From positions 1 to 23,960 of the forward strand of contig DASWTW010000292.1 in NCBI GenBank assembly GCA_036401895.1: a DNA stretch of 23,960 bases, given 5' to 3'. Origin of the DNA: LB3-1 sp036401895. GTDB lineage: Bacteria; Chloroflexota; Chloroflexia; Chloroflexales; Kallotenuaceae. Made by a program: the position numbers and the translations under genes. The notes beneath the pieces are model-generated. The model worked only from the letters and a program-made list of their open reading frames with translations, did no database searches and was not told the origin of the DNA. This document shows, one piece after another, positions 12,042-21,194 of this stretch. How positions within the stretch are numbered: the first letter of the stretch is position 1; every line of letters begins with the position of its first letter.

Positions 12042-13190
12042 CTAGCGCTGGTTGCGGCTGCTGGCGCGGACGATCAGCCCCGGCTCAAGCAACACGTTGC
12101 GGCGGGGAACGGGCATGCCCTGGATCTCACCGATCAGCATCTCGATCACCTTGACCGCGACCACATCCGTCGGCTGGCGCACCGAGGTCAGGCCCAGCAG
12201 CTCGGCGATCGGCGTGTCGTCGTAGCCGGTGACGGCCACATCGATGCCGACTTGCAGCCCGGCCTGCTCAAGATAGCGGATCACGCCGACCGCCATCACA
12301 TCGTTGGCGCAGACGATCGCTGTGGGCCGGGGCTGCGTGCTCATCAGCTGCTGCGTGGCAAAGAAGGCCTGATCGACCGAGTTGCGCGTGCGGCCGATCC
12401 AGCGCTCCTGGATCGGACTCCGGGCGGCCGTCAGCGCGTCGCAGTAGCCCAGCGTGCGACTATCGCCGATGCGCGTACCAGCGGGCCAGCTCAGCAGCGC
12501 GATCCGCTCGTGGCCGCGCGTCAGCAGATGCTCGACCACCAGCCGCATACCGACGCGGCCATCGACATCTACGGAGGGAAAATCCCAGTTTTCGTTGGCG
12601 CGACCAAACGCCACAAACGGCACGCCGGTTTTGAGCAGATAGTGTACGCGCGTGTCGTCGTAGTTGATGTCCGACAGCACAAAGCCGTCGACGCGGGCCA
12701 TCTGGATCAGCTGCTCGTAGCTGCCGACGCTGGAAGGGTCCGACTGCGCAAAGGTCAGAATATGGTAGCCCCACGACTCGGCGGCCTGCGCGATGTCGTA
12801 GAGAAAGCGATCGAGCAGAGCGTTGCGGCGAATCGGGTCTTCGGCGCTGTGCCAGGCGTAGCCGATCAGGCGGCTCTGGTTCGATTTAAGGCCGCGCGCG
12901 ATACTGTTGCGGCGATAGTCGAGATGCTTCACCGCCTGAAGCACCCGCTGGCGCGTCTCGGGCTTGGTCAGCGGGCTATCGTTGAGCACATACGAAACCG
13001 TGCCGACCGAAACCCCGGCCAGCGCGGCAACATCACGGATCGTGATATTGAGCGTATAGTCGTGCGCGGTCGCCGCCGCCCGGACTTTCGCGCGCTCCTC
13101 GTCGGTGACGCCATCGGTGCCGCGCAGAGCATGGTAGGCCGTCAGCATCGGCACGTTGGCCGCATCGGCGATCTGTTTGAGATTAGCCAT
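12042..13190 (-). CDS. LacI-family transcriptional regulator with two tandem HTH domains
   Basis: A 382-residue repressor, about 45 residues longer than usual. Residues 2-48 (ANLKQIADAANVPMLTAYHA onward) and 49-95 (ITIRDVAALAGVSVGTVSYV onward) align without gaps over 47 positions with 12 identities, both ending in DY-x2-N, so the N-terminus holds two LacI-type helix-turn-helix domains. Only the second is followed by the hinge helix (NSIARGLKSNQ) and the periplasmic-binding-like sugar domain. The start at 13190 is chosen from the first domain's beginning, although no strong ribosome site is seen. It follows the sugar transporter genes on the same strand and probably binds the two TTGAA-N4-TTCAA palindromes upstream of that operon, being released by an alpha-glucan-derived sugar. 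Confidence 0.9.
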   Translation of the reverse strand: MANLKQIADAANVPMLTAYHALRGTDGVTDEERAKVRAAATAHDYTLNITIRDVAALAGVSVGTVSYVLNDSPLTKPETRQRVLQAVKHLDYRRNSIARGLKSNQSRLIGYAWHSAEDPIRRNALLDRFLYDIAQAAESWGYHILTFAQSDPSSVGSYEQLIQMARVDGFVLSDINYDDTRVHYLLKTGVPFVAFGRANENWDFPSVDVDGRVGMRLVVEHLLTRGHERIALLSWPAGTRIGDSRTLGYCDALTAARSPIQERWIGRTRNSVDQAFFATQQLMSTQPRPTAIVCANDVMAVGVIRYLEQAGLQVGIDVAVTGYDDTPIAELLGLTSVRQPTDVVAVKVIEMLIGEIQGMPVPRRNVLLEPGLIVRASSRNQR

Positions 13191-13248
13191 AGACGATCGT
13201 GTCTTCTGGGCGAAGGCCATCAGGTCGCGGCCGTGGCCACGCGTTGAC

Positions 13249-13286
13249 GCACACCGATGAATGCGTGTGCCACATTGCGCTGGCAC
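13249..13286. promoter_or_regulatory. Two overlapping, mutually exclusive inverted repeats
   Basis: GCACAC (13249-13254) pairs with GTGTGC (13265-13270), while GTGCCA (13267-13272) pairs with TGGCAC (13281-13286); they share bases 13267-13270. They fall in the leader of the regulator mRNA, just downstream of its predicted start. They may be a terminator for the transporter operon, an operator, or a leader switch. Confidence 0.35.
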
Positions 13287-13294
13287 GCACGCAG

Positions 13295-13324
13295 ATCCTA
13301 CCCAGGATTGGATCGCTTTGTCAA
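13295..13324 (-). promoter_or_regulatory. Promoter for the LacI-family gene
   Basis: On the minus strand TTGACA (13324-13319), an 18-base spacer and TAGGAT (13300-13295) lie between the last permease gene and the regulator. The regulator can thus be made independently of the operon, from a start near 13288. Confidence 0.6.
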
Positions 13325-13337
13325 GTTGCCGCGCGGC

Positions 13338-14216
13338 TCAGCCTTTGATGCCGCCCATGGTGATGCCGAGATGCATCTGGCGCTGCAAAAAGATCGTCGC
13401 GATCAGCGGCGGCACCATCGCGATAAACGCGGCGGCCAGCTGCAAATTCAGCGGAAAGTTAGCCACCAGGTTATACAGCCGCACCGTGACCGGCTGGAGA
13501 CTGGCCTCGCGCAGGACCAGCAGCGGCAGCAGAAAATCTTTCCACAGACCCACAAACGACAGCATCGCCAGGATCATCAAGATCGATTTCGAGAGCGGCA
13601 GTGTGATCGCGAAAAAGACGCGCACCGGCGACGCGCCGTCGACCTCGGCGGCATCATAGATCTCGTGCGGGATCTGCTCGAAGAAGTTCTTCAGCAGCAG
13701 AATCGCGAAGGCATTGGCCGCGTAGGGCAGCCACAGGCCCCAGTAGCTGTTGAGCAGGCTGATATGAAAGATCGGCAGGTCCACGATCGTCATGTAGAGT
13801 GGGATCAGGTAGGCGATCGCCGGGATTGTCAGCGTGATCAGGAACAAAAACAGCACGATCTTACGACCGACCGGCTTGAGCCGCGCCAGACTATACGCCG
13901 CCAGCGACGCCACCAGCAGCTGCCCCAGCACGCCGCCGATCGCGATAATAAAGCTGTTGCGGAACATACGCAGCATATTGAAGCGCTGCCAGGCTTCCCA
14001 GTAGTTGTTCCAGCGCGGCTGCTCGGGCAGCAGATTGAGGCCGGGCAGATAGATCTCGGCGCTGGGCTTCAGCCCGGCAGTGAAGGCAAAGATAAATGGA
14101 AAGATAAAGATCACGCCCAGCAGCAGCAGCACTGCCAGCATCAGCGCGTAGACAATGCGGCCCTGCACTGAGCGCACTTCCAGGTTCGAAAGAATGCCGC
14201 GACTTGTTTCACCCAT
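13338..14216 (-). CDS. Sugar ABC transporter permease, MalG type
   Basis: A 292-residue inner-membrane permease with six helices. The cytoplasmic EAA loop that docks the ATPase reads EIYDAAEVDGASPVRVFFAI, the standard MalG/CUT1 form, and the protein ends in the family-typical GGIKG. The start at 14216 (MGETSRG) has GGAG eight bases upstream and lies 14 bases after the MalF-type stop; the longer open frame overlaps that gene and lacks similarity. With the MalF-type protein it would form the oligosaccharide channel. No ATP-binding protein is encoded in the operon, so a shared MsmK-like ATPase elsewhere must drive it. Confidence 0.92.
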   Translation of the reverse strand: MGETSRGILSNLEVRSVQGRIVYALMLAVLLLLGVIFIFPFIFAFTAGLKPSAEIYLPGLNLLPEQPRWNNYWEAWQRFNMLRMFRNSFIIAIGGVLGQLLVASLAAYSLARLKPVGRKIVLFLFLITLTIPAIAYLIPLYMTIVDLPIFHISLLNSYWGLWLPYAANAFAILLLKNFFEQIPHEIYDAAEVDGASPVRVFFAITLPLSKSILMILAMLSFVGLWKDFLLPLLVLREASLQPVTVRLYNLVANFPLNLQLAAAFIAMVPPLIATIFLQRQMHLGITMGGIKG

Positions 14217-14230
14217 GGATTTTGCTCCTG

Positions 14231-15151
14231 CTACTCGCTGCGATTCGAGAGCCACACATAGATCAGCGAAAAGATCGACAGCACCACCAGCAGCGACATG
14301 CTCCACGCCGAGGCCAGGCCGAAGTCGTTCTGGGCAAACGCGATGCGATAGCTGCTCAGCACCGGCGTGACCGTGCTGTTGGCCGGGCCGCCCTGCGTCA
14401 GCAAGAACGGCTCAGTAAAAACCTGAACCACAAAGATCACTTGCAGCACCAGCAGCACCAGCATCTTCGACGTGAGATTCGGCAGCGCGATGTAGCGCAC
14501 CCGCGCCCAGGGCGAGAACCCGTCGATCTCGGCGGCCTCGTAGATCTCCAGCGGCACCTCTTGCAGCGCCGCCAGGTAGATCAGAACCGTGCCGCCCGCG
14601 CCGGCCCAGGTCATAATCACAACCATCGCCAGCTTGGCCAGCGCGGGATTTTGCAGCCAGAGCTGCGGCTCGACGCCGATCAGCGTCAGCAGGCTGTTGA
14701 GCACGCCGCCCTCGGGAGCGTAGATCTGCCGCCAGACCAGCAGCGCCACCGTCACCGGAATCAGCGTCGGCAGGTAGTAGACCAGCCGGAAGAAGCCGTT
14801 GATCCGCCGCATCTCGTTGACCATCAGCGCGATCACGACCGGGAACAGGAAGCCCAGGCCAACGCTCAGCAGCGCGAACTCGCCGATGTTGCGCCACGAG
14901 ATGTAGAACAGCGGGTCGGCAAACATGCGCCGGTAGTTGTCTAGGCCGATCCAGGTTGTCGCGCCGGTCAGGCTGACGCGCTGGAAGCTAAAGCCGACTG
15001 TGACCAGCATCGGATACCAGGTGAAGTAGCCGAAGATCACGATCGCCGGGAGCAGAAACAGCCAGGCCGGCAGCTGCTCGCGCCAGCGGATGCGCCGCCG
15101 CTCTCGTGCCGATCGCCTCCCAAAAGGAAGCGCATAAGATTGCAGTTTCAT
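14231..15151 (-). CDS. Sugar ABC transporter permease, MalF type
   Basis: A 306-residue permease with six predicted helices, the first at about residues 28-48 (LPAWLFLLPAIVIFGYFTWY). The EAA loop EIYEAAEIDGFSPWARVRYI (about 215-234) is that of the carbohydrate-uptake-1 family. Its ATG overlaps the stop of the GH31 gene by one base (TGATG), so translation is coupled. It pairs with the downstream MalG-type protein and receives substrate from the lipoprotein at 19653-21194. Confidence 0.92.
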   Translation of the reverse strand: MKLQSYALPFGRRSARERRRIRWREQLPAWLFLLPAIVIFGYFTWYPMLVTVGFSFQRVSLTGATTWIGLDNYRRMFADPLFYISWRNIGEFALLSVGLGFLFPVVIALMVNEMRRINGFFRLVYYLPTLIPVTVALLVWRQIYAPEGGVLNSLLTLIGVEPQLWLQNPALAKLAMVVIMTWAGAGGTVLIYLAALQEVPLEIYEAAEIDGFSPWARVRYIALPNLTSKMLVLLVLQVIFVVQVFTEPFLLTQGGPANSTVTPVLSSYRIAFAQNDFGLASAWSMSLLVVLSIFSLIYVWLSNRSE

Positions 15152-17559
15152 CAGCGCCCTCGCATGTCTCCAAGTTCAGCCGCCTCGTCGAGCACAAAGT
15201 CCAGCTGGCGACTCTGTCCATCGTCGTCCAGCAGCAGCGTCAGTACGCGGCGCTCGGCATCGTACTGCGCGTCGGGATAGTCGGCCGTCGTGCGCTGGCT
15301 CGCTCCGTGCAGCCGCACTACCAGCTGGCGCCGGGGCGGTGTGTAGCTGCCGGCTCGTGCGCCGATCTCGAAGCTGAGCCGCTCGCCGGTCTTGCGCAGC
15401 CGGTAGTCGGTGAGGCAGAGCTGGCCCTGCTGGTAGTCGAAGCTGATGCCGTCGTCTTCGTACAGGCTAAACGCGCCGTCGCCGGGATAAAGATCCAGCG
15501 TCAGCGGATCGAGCGCCTTCTCGTCGGTGTAGCTCAGCTCGGGGCCGCTGGCAATGATCGCGCCGGCTCGCACGTAGAGCGGCATGCGCTCCAGCGGCGC
15601 GTGCGCCAGTAGATGCATCGGACCCGTGATCTGCTCGCCGGTCCACCAGTCGAACCAGTCGCCGGCCGGCAGATACACATGCCGGTGCTCGCGGCCCGGC
15701 TGATAGATCGGCGCGGCCAGCAGCGATGGCCCGAGCATCAACTGATCGTGCAGCTGGTAGGTCGCGCTGTCGTCCGGGAAGTGGTAGAGCAGCGGCCTCA
15801 GCAGCGGCGCGCCACTCCGCGACGACTCCCAGCACAGCGAGTACAAGTAGGGCAGCAGCCGGTAGCGCAGTCGCAGATAGCTGGCGCAGATCTCCTCGAT
15901 CTCGGGGCCGAAGACCCAGGGCTCGTGGCGCTCGGTGTCGGCTGCGGAATGACCACGGCTGAACGGCATCAGCAGCCCGAGCTGCATCCAGCGCGCGAAC
16001 AGCTCGCCGCTGGCGTTGCCGTAAAAGCCGCCGATATCGGTTCCGACCAGCGGCACGCCCGACAGTCCCATGTTCATCAGCTGCGGCATCGCCATTTCGA
16101 GATGCTCCCAGCGCGAGGCGTTATCGCCCATCCAGCAGGCGCTCCAGCGCTGGATTCCGGCGTAGGCCGCGCGCGTCAGCACAAAGGGCCGCTCGCCGCG
16201 TGAGTGCTTCAAGCCCTCGTAGCTGGTCTGTGCCATCGCCGAGCCGTAGAGATTGTGGACCTCGGCGTGAGTCGCGCGGTCGCAGGCCGGCCCCTGCGCG
16301 ATGTCGAGATCGATCGTGCCGGGATCGCCGCCGCCCTGGCTGAACGGAATCGCAAACACCGTCGGCTCGTTCATGTCGTTCCAGATGCCGCTGATGCCCA
16401 GCTTCACAAAATCGTGCTGGTGCTCGCCCCACCACGCGCGCACCTCGGGCCGCATAAAATCGGCAAAGACCGAGTCGTCGGGCCAGACAAAGCCCTGAAA
16501 AACCTCGCCATCGCTGCGGCGCAGAAACATATTGCGCTCCATGCCGTCGGCGTACAGCGGATAGTCGGGATCAACCTTCACTCCGGCGTCGGCGATCGTG
16601 ACCACGCGGAAGCCGTCGCGCTGAAGATCGGCGATCAGCGTGCGCGGATCGGGAAAATTCGCGCCGTTCCAGGTGAAGTTGCGGTAGCCGTCCATGTGAT
16701 CGATATCCAGGTGGATCGTGTCGCAGGGAATGCCGCGCCGCCGAAACTCCGCCGCCACCTGACGCACATCGGCCTCGGTCTTGTAGCTCCAGCGGCTCTG
16801 GTGATAGCCCAGCGACCAGCGCGGCGGCAGCGGCGTGGTGCCCAGGATCTGACCAAAGCCCGCGACGACCTCCTCGGGCGTGGGGCCGTAGACCAGGTAA
16901 TAGTCCAGCTCGCCGCCGTCGGCCTCCATGCGCCAGACGCCGGGCTGCTGCGCGCCCATATCAAAGCGGCTGTGCCAGGTGTTGTTGAAGAACACGCCGT
17001 AGGCCAGGCCGGGCCGCAGCGCCAGAAAGGTCGGGATTGCGATGTAGAGCGGATCGGTGCAGGGTCCGTACTGGTACTGATCGGTTGTCCAGTTGACCAG
17101 CCGTTGCCCCAGCTTATCCAGCTTCCCGGTGCGCTCGCCGAAGCCGTAGAAGTGCTCGCCGGCCTCGATGCGCTTGCTGCACGCGACCTGTCGCGCGCCC
17201 GCGCCGTCGCTCTGCCACTGAATGCCGATCTCGTCGGCGCAGAACGGCTGCTGCTGGGCATCGAAAAACGTCAGCTTGCACGAGTCCAGCGCGATGCGCA
17301 GCGACAGCGCGGCGGTTTGCAGAAAAAGCGTCTGCTCGGTCGCGCTGATCTCGACGCCGGCGCCGGGAAACTCTTCATCCGACCGGGCTACGGCCCAGGA
17401 GCGACGAGGCTCGAAGGCACCTTCCGGCGCGAGCCGCACCCGGATGATCCGATCGGTCAGAGGCGTAATAGCGACGACAGGACCGTCACAATCCAAGAGC
17501 AGGGTATTTCCCTCACGCTGGTACGATCGCACGGTGCCCGGTTGGGTGAAGGACGGCAT
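15151..17559 (-). CDS. GH31 family alpha-glucosidase
   Basis: An 802-residue glycoside hydrolase of family 31, full length: N-terminal beta-sandwich, (beta/alpha)8 barrel, then two C-terminal beta domains. The catalytic nucleophile is Asp395 in GIWNDMNEP and the acid/base is Asp479 in CWMGDN; DIDHMDGYRNFTW and GHSAADTERHEPW shape the substrate site as in alpha-glucosidases rather than YicI-type xylosidases. There is no signal peptide, so it acts on imported oligosaccharides in the cytoplasm. The start at 17559 has GGAGAG nine bases upstream; an ATG at 17580 is an alternative. Its place between a GH87-type glucanase and an importer suggests that it hydrolyses nigerose-like alpha-1,3 linkages, perhaps with alpha-1,4 as well. 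Other alpha-glucosidic substrates are possible. Confidence 0.93.
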   Translation of the reverse strand: MPSFTQPGTVRSYQREGNTLLLDCDGPVVAITPLTDRIIRVRLAPEGAFEPRRSWAVARSDEEFPGAGVEISATEQTLFLQTAALSLRIALDSCKLTFFDAQQQPFCADEIGIQWQSDGAGARQVACSKRIEAGEHFYGFGERTGKLDKLGQRLVNWTTDQYQYGPCTDPLYIAIPTFLALRPGLAYGVFFNNTWHSRFDMGAQQPGVWRMEADGGELDYYLVYGPTPEEVVAGFGQILGTTPLPPRWSLGYHQSRWSYKTEADVRQVAAEFRRRGIPCDTIHLDIDHMDGYRNFTWNGANFPDPRTLIADLQRDGFRVVTIADAGVKVDPDYPLYADGMERNMFLRRSDGEVFQGFVWPDDSVFADFMRPEVRAWWGEHQHDFVKLGISGIWNDMNEPTVFAIPFSQGGGDPGTIDLDIAQGPACDRATHAEVHNLYGSAMAQTSYEGLKHSRGERPFVLTRAAYAGIQRWSACWMGDNASRWEHLEMAMPQLMNMGLSGVPLVGTDIGGFYGNASGELFARWMQLGLLMPFSRGHSAADTERHEPWVFGPEIEEICASYLRLRYRLLPYLYSLCWESSRSGAPLLRPLLYHFPDDSATYQLHDQLMLGPSLLAAPIYQPGREHRHVYLPAGDWFDWWTGEQITGPMHLLAHAPLERMPLYVRAGAIIASGPELSYTDEKALDPLTLDLYPGDGAFSLYEDDGISFDYQQGQLCLTDYRLRKTGERLSFEIGARAGSYTPPRRQLVVRLHGASQRTTADYPDAQYDAERRVLTLLLDDDGQSRQLDFVLDEAAELGDMRGR

Positions 17560-17711
17560 AGTTTCGATCTCTCCAATCATTCACAGGCTTCGGAAAAGGT
17601 TATCCCATGAAATATGCTGCCAGTAACAAGGTTGTGAAAGCTGCGCCCCGAAAGAATGTAGCCGGTGAAACAGGAGCCGGGGAGAGATCTCCCGATCCGC
17701 CGATTGTCGAG

Positions 17712-19550
17712 CTACCAGCCGCTATTCCCGGTGCCCCGAGTCAGCGCGAAGGTGCCGTTGGTCTCGTCGCGCAGGCCGCCGGCGATCGGATTGCTCACGC
17801 TCACACCGTTAAAGGTCGCGCCGCCGGTCGCGTTCCGGTTGATCAGAATGCCGTACGAGCCGGGATTCGTGATGTAAATATTCCCGAGCGTGATGTTGCT
17901 CAGATTGGCCGGTCCTTGAATATGGATGCCCGAGTAGGTCGGGCTGTCGATGATCAGATCGTCGACGACGAGGCCGCTGATCGGACCCTGCGCCGAGTTG
18001 ATCTTGAGCGCGCCATGCTGCTGGCTCCACATCGGGCCGCCCGCGCGAACCAACGAGTTGCGCTCGACTCTGATCGTGCCGCCGAACGGATGCGCGTCGA
18101 ACTCCTGCGCGATCAGGATGCCGGGATAGGTCAACACGTCGTAGCAGAGATTATCCTGAATCTTGTGATCGCGGCCGCCGTAGATCGCCAGGCAGTTGGC
18201 CCGCCACGGAAGCTGGATCGTGTTGAATCGAAAAGTGTTGTTGGCCGTGATCGGGCCGTCGAAGCTGGGCGCCCAGGTCGCCAGCGCGTCGTCGCCGGTG
18301 TTGCGGAAGTGCGAGTTTTCGACGATCGAGTTGCTGGTGCCGTTGGTGAAGTTCACGCCGTCGGCAAACAGGTTGCGGAAGCGGCTATTCTTGATCACCA
18401 GGCCGTCGGTCACGTTCTGGCTGCCCGCGCCGACCCACCAGCCGACCTTGGTATGCTCGACCCACACGCTATCCATCCACGAGCCGGAGCCCGCGCCGCC
18501 GTTGAAGCCGTTCTCAGGATTTTTGTCGTCGCGGGTGACGGTCTCACCCAGGATCGCGAAGTCGGCAAAGCGGCAGTTGTCGCCGGTGCAGTGGAAGCGC
18601 GCGTACGGGCCGCGCAGCGTCGAGTACCACATGCCCGCGCCGCGCACTGTCACATCCGCGATCGCGATGCCCATGTTGCTCTGGGGCTGGGCGTTGCTGT
18701 CGAAGGTGCCGGCCGGAATCCACACGCCTTTGTTCTGCGATCTTGCCGTGTTGATGCATTCCTGGATCGCCTGGCCGTCGTCGCTGCCGTCGTCGGGCGT
18801 TGCGCCGCAGTCGGCGATCGAGATGAAGTCGGCGGGCATCGTCTTCTGCGCGCCGACCTGCTCAAGGTCGATCAGGTCGATGATGTAGTAGGCCGCGCTG
18901 TCGTCGCCGTCCTTCTGCAACTTCACGGTCGCGCCAGCCGGAATATCGCCGACCAGCGCGCGGGACTCGTCAAAGAAGTGGTGCGCGCCGACCGCGCCGG
19001 GATCGTTGAGCGAGCCGGTCTCGCCGCCGTAGCTCCAGGCGTACCTGGAGGTCAGATCGAGCTTCTGGCGGAAGGTGCCGTCGACGTACAGGCTGATTGT
19101 GGCGTCGATGCCGCCGCCGTTGGGCGCGTCCGGGATCACGTAGCGCACGACGATCGAGTTGGCCGCCTGCGACGACGTGAATTGGACGTACTGGCCGACT
19201 GAGCTGAGCTGCACGGCGCGTCGTCCCGAAGCCTCGCTGGCGATCTGGCCGAAGATCCGGCTTGTGGGGATCTGCCCGGCGTTGGTGCTGCCGCTCTCGG
19301 CCTCGTACTCGATCCACGGCACAGTCGCGCCACGGCTGCCGGGTACCAGCGTGGGCACCGGCGGGCTGGTCGGACCCGACGTCACGGTCGGGCCGGTGGC
19401 GCGGCTCGGGGTGGCCGTGCTCTGCATCTGCGCGCCGGCGTCAGGCGGGCGCCGCTGCGGCATCAATTGAAGAATGAGCAGCGCCAGGACCAGGCAGCCT
19501 AGCAGCAGACCCAGCCCCAGCCATCGATGCCGCTTCAGCGTGGCGATCAT
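17712..19550 (-). CDS. Secreted GH87-type alpha-1,3-glucanase / mycodextranase
   Basis: A 612-residue extracytoplasmic enzyme. An N-terminal hydrophobic helix (11-29) acts as signal peptide or anchor, followed by a Pro/Thr/Ser linker to about 75, a CBM35/CBM6-like beta-sandwich (about 78-230, starting IEYEAESGS) and a right-handed beta-helix from about 240, opening with SIADCGATPDDGSDDGQAIQ. Asp397 (FADGVNF) and Asp420-Asp421 (NTGDDALATW) are spaced 23 and 24 residues, the same spacing I recall for the catalytic Asp trio of GH87 alpha-1,3-glucanases. The family cleaves alpha-1,3-glucan or nigeran outside the cell. AGGAGG precedes the ATG by four bases. It follows the binding-protein gene and a hairpin. 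Another beta-helix polysaccharidase is a less likely alternative. Confidence 0.85.
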   Translation of the reverse strand: MIATLKRHRWLGLGLLLGCLVLALLILQLMPQRRPPDAGAQMQSTATPSRATGPTVTSGPTSPPVPTLVPGSRGATVPWIEYEAESGSTNAGQIPTSRIFGQIASEASGRRAVQLSSVGQYVQFTSSQAANSIVVRYVIPDAPNGGGIDATISLYVDGTFRQKLDLTSRYAWSYGGETGSLNDPGAVGAHHFFDESRALVGDIPAGATVKLQKDGDDSAAYYIIDLIDLEQVGAQKTMPADFISIADCGATPDDGSDDGQAIQECINTARSQNKGVWIPAGTFDSNAQPQSNMGIAIADVTVRGAGMWYSTLRGPYARFHCTGDNCRFADFAILGETVTRDDKNPENGFNGGAGSGSWMDSVWVEHTKVGWWVGAGSQNVTDGLVIKNSRFRNLFADGVNFTNGTSNSIVENSHFRNTGDDALATWAPSFDGPITANNTFRFNTIQLPWRANCLAIYGGRDHKIQDNLCYDVLTYPGILIAQEFDAHPFGGTIRVERNSLVRAGGPMWSQQHGALKINSAQGPISGLVVDDLIIDSPTYSGIHIQGPANLSNITLGNIYITNPGSYGILINRNATGGATFNGVSVSNPIAGGLRDETNGTFALTRGTGNSGW

Positions 19551-19608
19551 CGTTCCTCCTCGAAACGTCGTCGATACGTGCAGAACGCAAGGAAAAGTAG
19601 TGAGGTTC

Positions 19609-19640
19609 GGGCTGGCTGGAGAATTTCATTCAGCCAGCCC
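19609..19640 (-). terminator. 10-bp hairpin between binding-protein and glucanase genes
   Basis: GGGCTGGCTG (19609-19618) and CAGCCAGCCC (19631-19640) form a perfect stem with a 12-base loop, 13 bases after the binding-protein stop. A weak CTTTTCC follows on the minus strand. In ABC operons such hairpins commonly protect the binding-protein mRNA and lower expression of downstream genes, so a partial terminator or mRNA-stabilising role is likely. Confidence 0.6.
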
Positions 19641-19652
19641 GTGCGTTTGCCG

Positions 19653-21194
19653 TTACTGTGCCGAGAGTCGATCCAGCACGTTGACCTGGAAAGTGTCCGC
19701 CGCCTGTTTGGCCGCCGCCGCCGGGTCAACCGACTGGTCGGTCAGGATCGAGTTGACCACCGCGCCGATCGCGCCGTAGTATTCCTGGCCGGCCGTCGCG
19801 GGCTCAGGCTCCAGGCCGATCTTGCCGCCGGTCACGGCGTCCATGAACAGCTGGTAGTTCTGGACGGGCAGGTTGGCATACTGCTTCTGGACCTCCGCCG
19901 ATTTGTCCTGGTACTCGCCGACGTACAGCGGCAGGAACGGCGTACCGACCACAACCGTCGGATCTTGCTTGCTCACGTCGTAGCCGCGCTGGATCTCGGT
20001 CGAGTCGAACTGCGTCCACAGGCGGAAATAGGTCGCTGCCTCTTTCTCGTCATCCGTGGCGGCGCTGCTGATCATCGCGATATTGCCGCCGACCAGCGAT
20101 ACGCTCTTGCCGTCCGGTCCGGTGGGCAGCGGCGCGAGCGCCAGCTGGCTCATGTCGACATCCGGGAACGTCGTACGCATCCAGGAGAACTGATCGCTGG
20201 CGATCAACGCGAGCGCCGTGCGGCCCGTGGCGAAGGTCTCGCCGTTCTTGGCCCAGTCGAGGTTTTCGCGGGGCAGCACGTCGTACTTCCAGCGCAGCTC
20301 CTTGACAAAGTTCAGCGCATCCACGGGCGCGCCGTTCGCGAAGCCGGCCTCGTACTTGCCGTCTTTTGCCTGCACAATGCTCGACTGCTTGGCGCCCCAG
20401 GTGTAGGCCATGGTGGTGAACTGCCAGCCGGTGGCGTTGCTGCCGTCGCTGATGAACGAGAATCCGGCGCGGGCGGCGTCACGATTAGTCAGCTTCTGCG
20501 CCATGGTCGCCAGCTCTTCCCAGGTGCTCGGCGGCCCATCGAAGCCGGCCTCTTTGAGCAGGCCGATGTTGTAGCCCAGGCCCATCGCGTAGGCGAACTT
20601 CGGAATGCCGTAGACTTTGCCGTCCTTCGAGGTGATCGACAGAATGTTGGGGTTGAAAACATCGCGCAGCTTCTGCTCGTCGAAGATGGCGCTCAGGTCG
20701 GCGGCGATGCCCTGGTCGATGATCTTGGACGGATCGGAGAGATACACCTCGAATAGCGTCGGCACCTGCTTGCCCGCCACCAGCGTCGCGAATGTATCCG
20801 GGCTGTAGGTGTAGTCCGAGCCGGTCACGGTGACGTTGGGGTACAGCTCCTGGAAGCGTTCCACCTGCGCGGTCCAGCCGGCGAGCGCCTCGGGCTGAGA
20901 CTCCGGCGGCTTGCCGATCACCGTGATGTTGACCGGGCGACCTCCGGCAATCTGCTCAGGCATTTTGATCAGAGTGGGCGGCATGTTCGCTGCGGGGGAA
21001 GCTGCCGCGGAAGCTTCGGGCGCAGCCGACGCCGGCTGGTTATCCGTCGCGGGAGAAGCGGCGGCGGCAGATGCAGCGGGAGCAGACGACGCTGCGGGTG
21101 TAGTCGTCGCGGGCGGGCCGCCGCAGGCGCTCAACACCAGAGTAACCAGCATGCCGACGGTCGTAAAAAGCCAACTTGCTCGTCTGAGCTTCAT
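19653..21194 (-). CDS. Sugar ABC transporter substrate-binding lipoprotein
   Basis: A 513-residue extracellular solute-binding protein (family 1, MalE-like). The signal peptide ends in LSAC (Cys24, lipidated), followed by an Ala/Ser/Pro-rich tether to about residue 75 and two binding lobes beginning near VNITVIGKPPES. Segments such as AGKQVPTLFEVYLSD, KDGKVYGIPKFAYAMGLGYN and the aromatic-rich SWMRTTFPDVD are typical of oligosaccharide binders. It would catch the glucanase products at the cell surface. GGAGGA precedes the ATG by eight bases. As first gene of the operon it follows a long leader with two LacI-type operators. It is longer than MalE mainly because of the tether. Confidence 0.93.
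   Translation of the reverse strand: MKLRRASWLFTTVGMLVTLVLSACGGPPATTTPAASSAPAASAAAASPATDNQPASAAPEASAAASPAANMPPTLIKMPEQIAGGRPVNITVIGKPPESQPEALAGWTAQVERFQELYPNVTVTGSDYTYSPDTFATLVAGKQVPTLFEVYLSDPSKIIDQGIAADLSAIFDEQKLRDVFNPNILSITSKDGKVYGIPKFAYAMGLGYNIGLLKEAGFDGPPSTWEELATMAQKLTNRDAARAGFSFISDGSNATGWQFTTMAYTWGAKQSSIVQAKDGKYEAGFANGAPVDALNFVKELRWKYDVLPRENLDWAKNGETFATGRTALALIASDQFSWMRTTFPDVDMSQLALAPLPTGPDGKSVSLVGGNIAMISSAATDDEKEAATYFRLWTQFDSTEIQRGYDVSKQDPTVVVGTPFLPLYVGEYQDKSAEVQKQYANLPVQNYQLFMDAVTGGKIGLEPEPATAGQEYYGAIGAVVNSILTDQSVDPAAAAKQAADTFQVNVLDRLSAQ

Noticed and set aside
17607..19202. Open plus-strand frame of about 530 codons opposite the GH87-type gene
   Set aside because: It is a complementary-strand shadow of a real gene in GC-rich DNA: no family motif, low-complexity composition and no ribosome-binding context. 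Similar frames at 12003-13247, 16204-17610 and 19527-20756 were rejected for the same reason.
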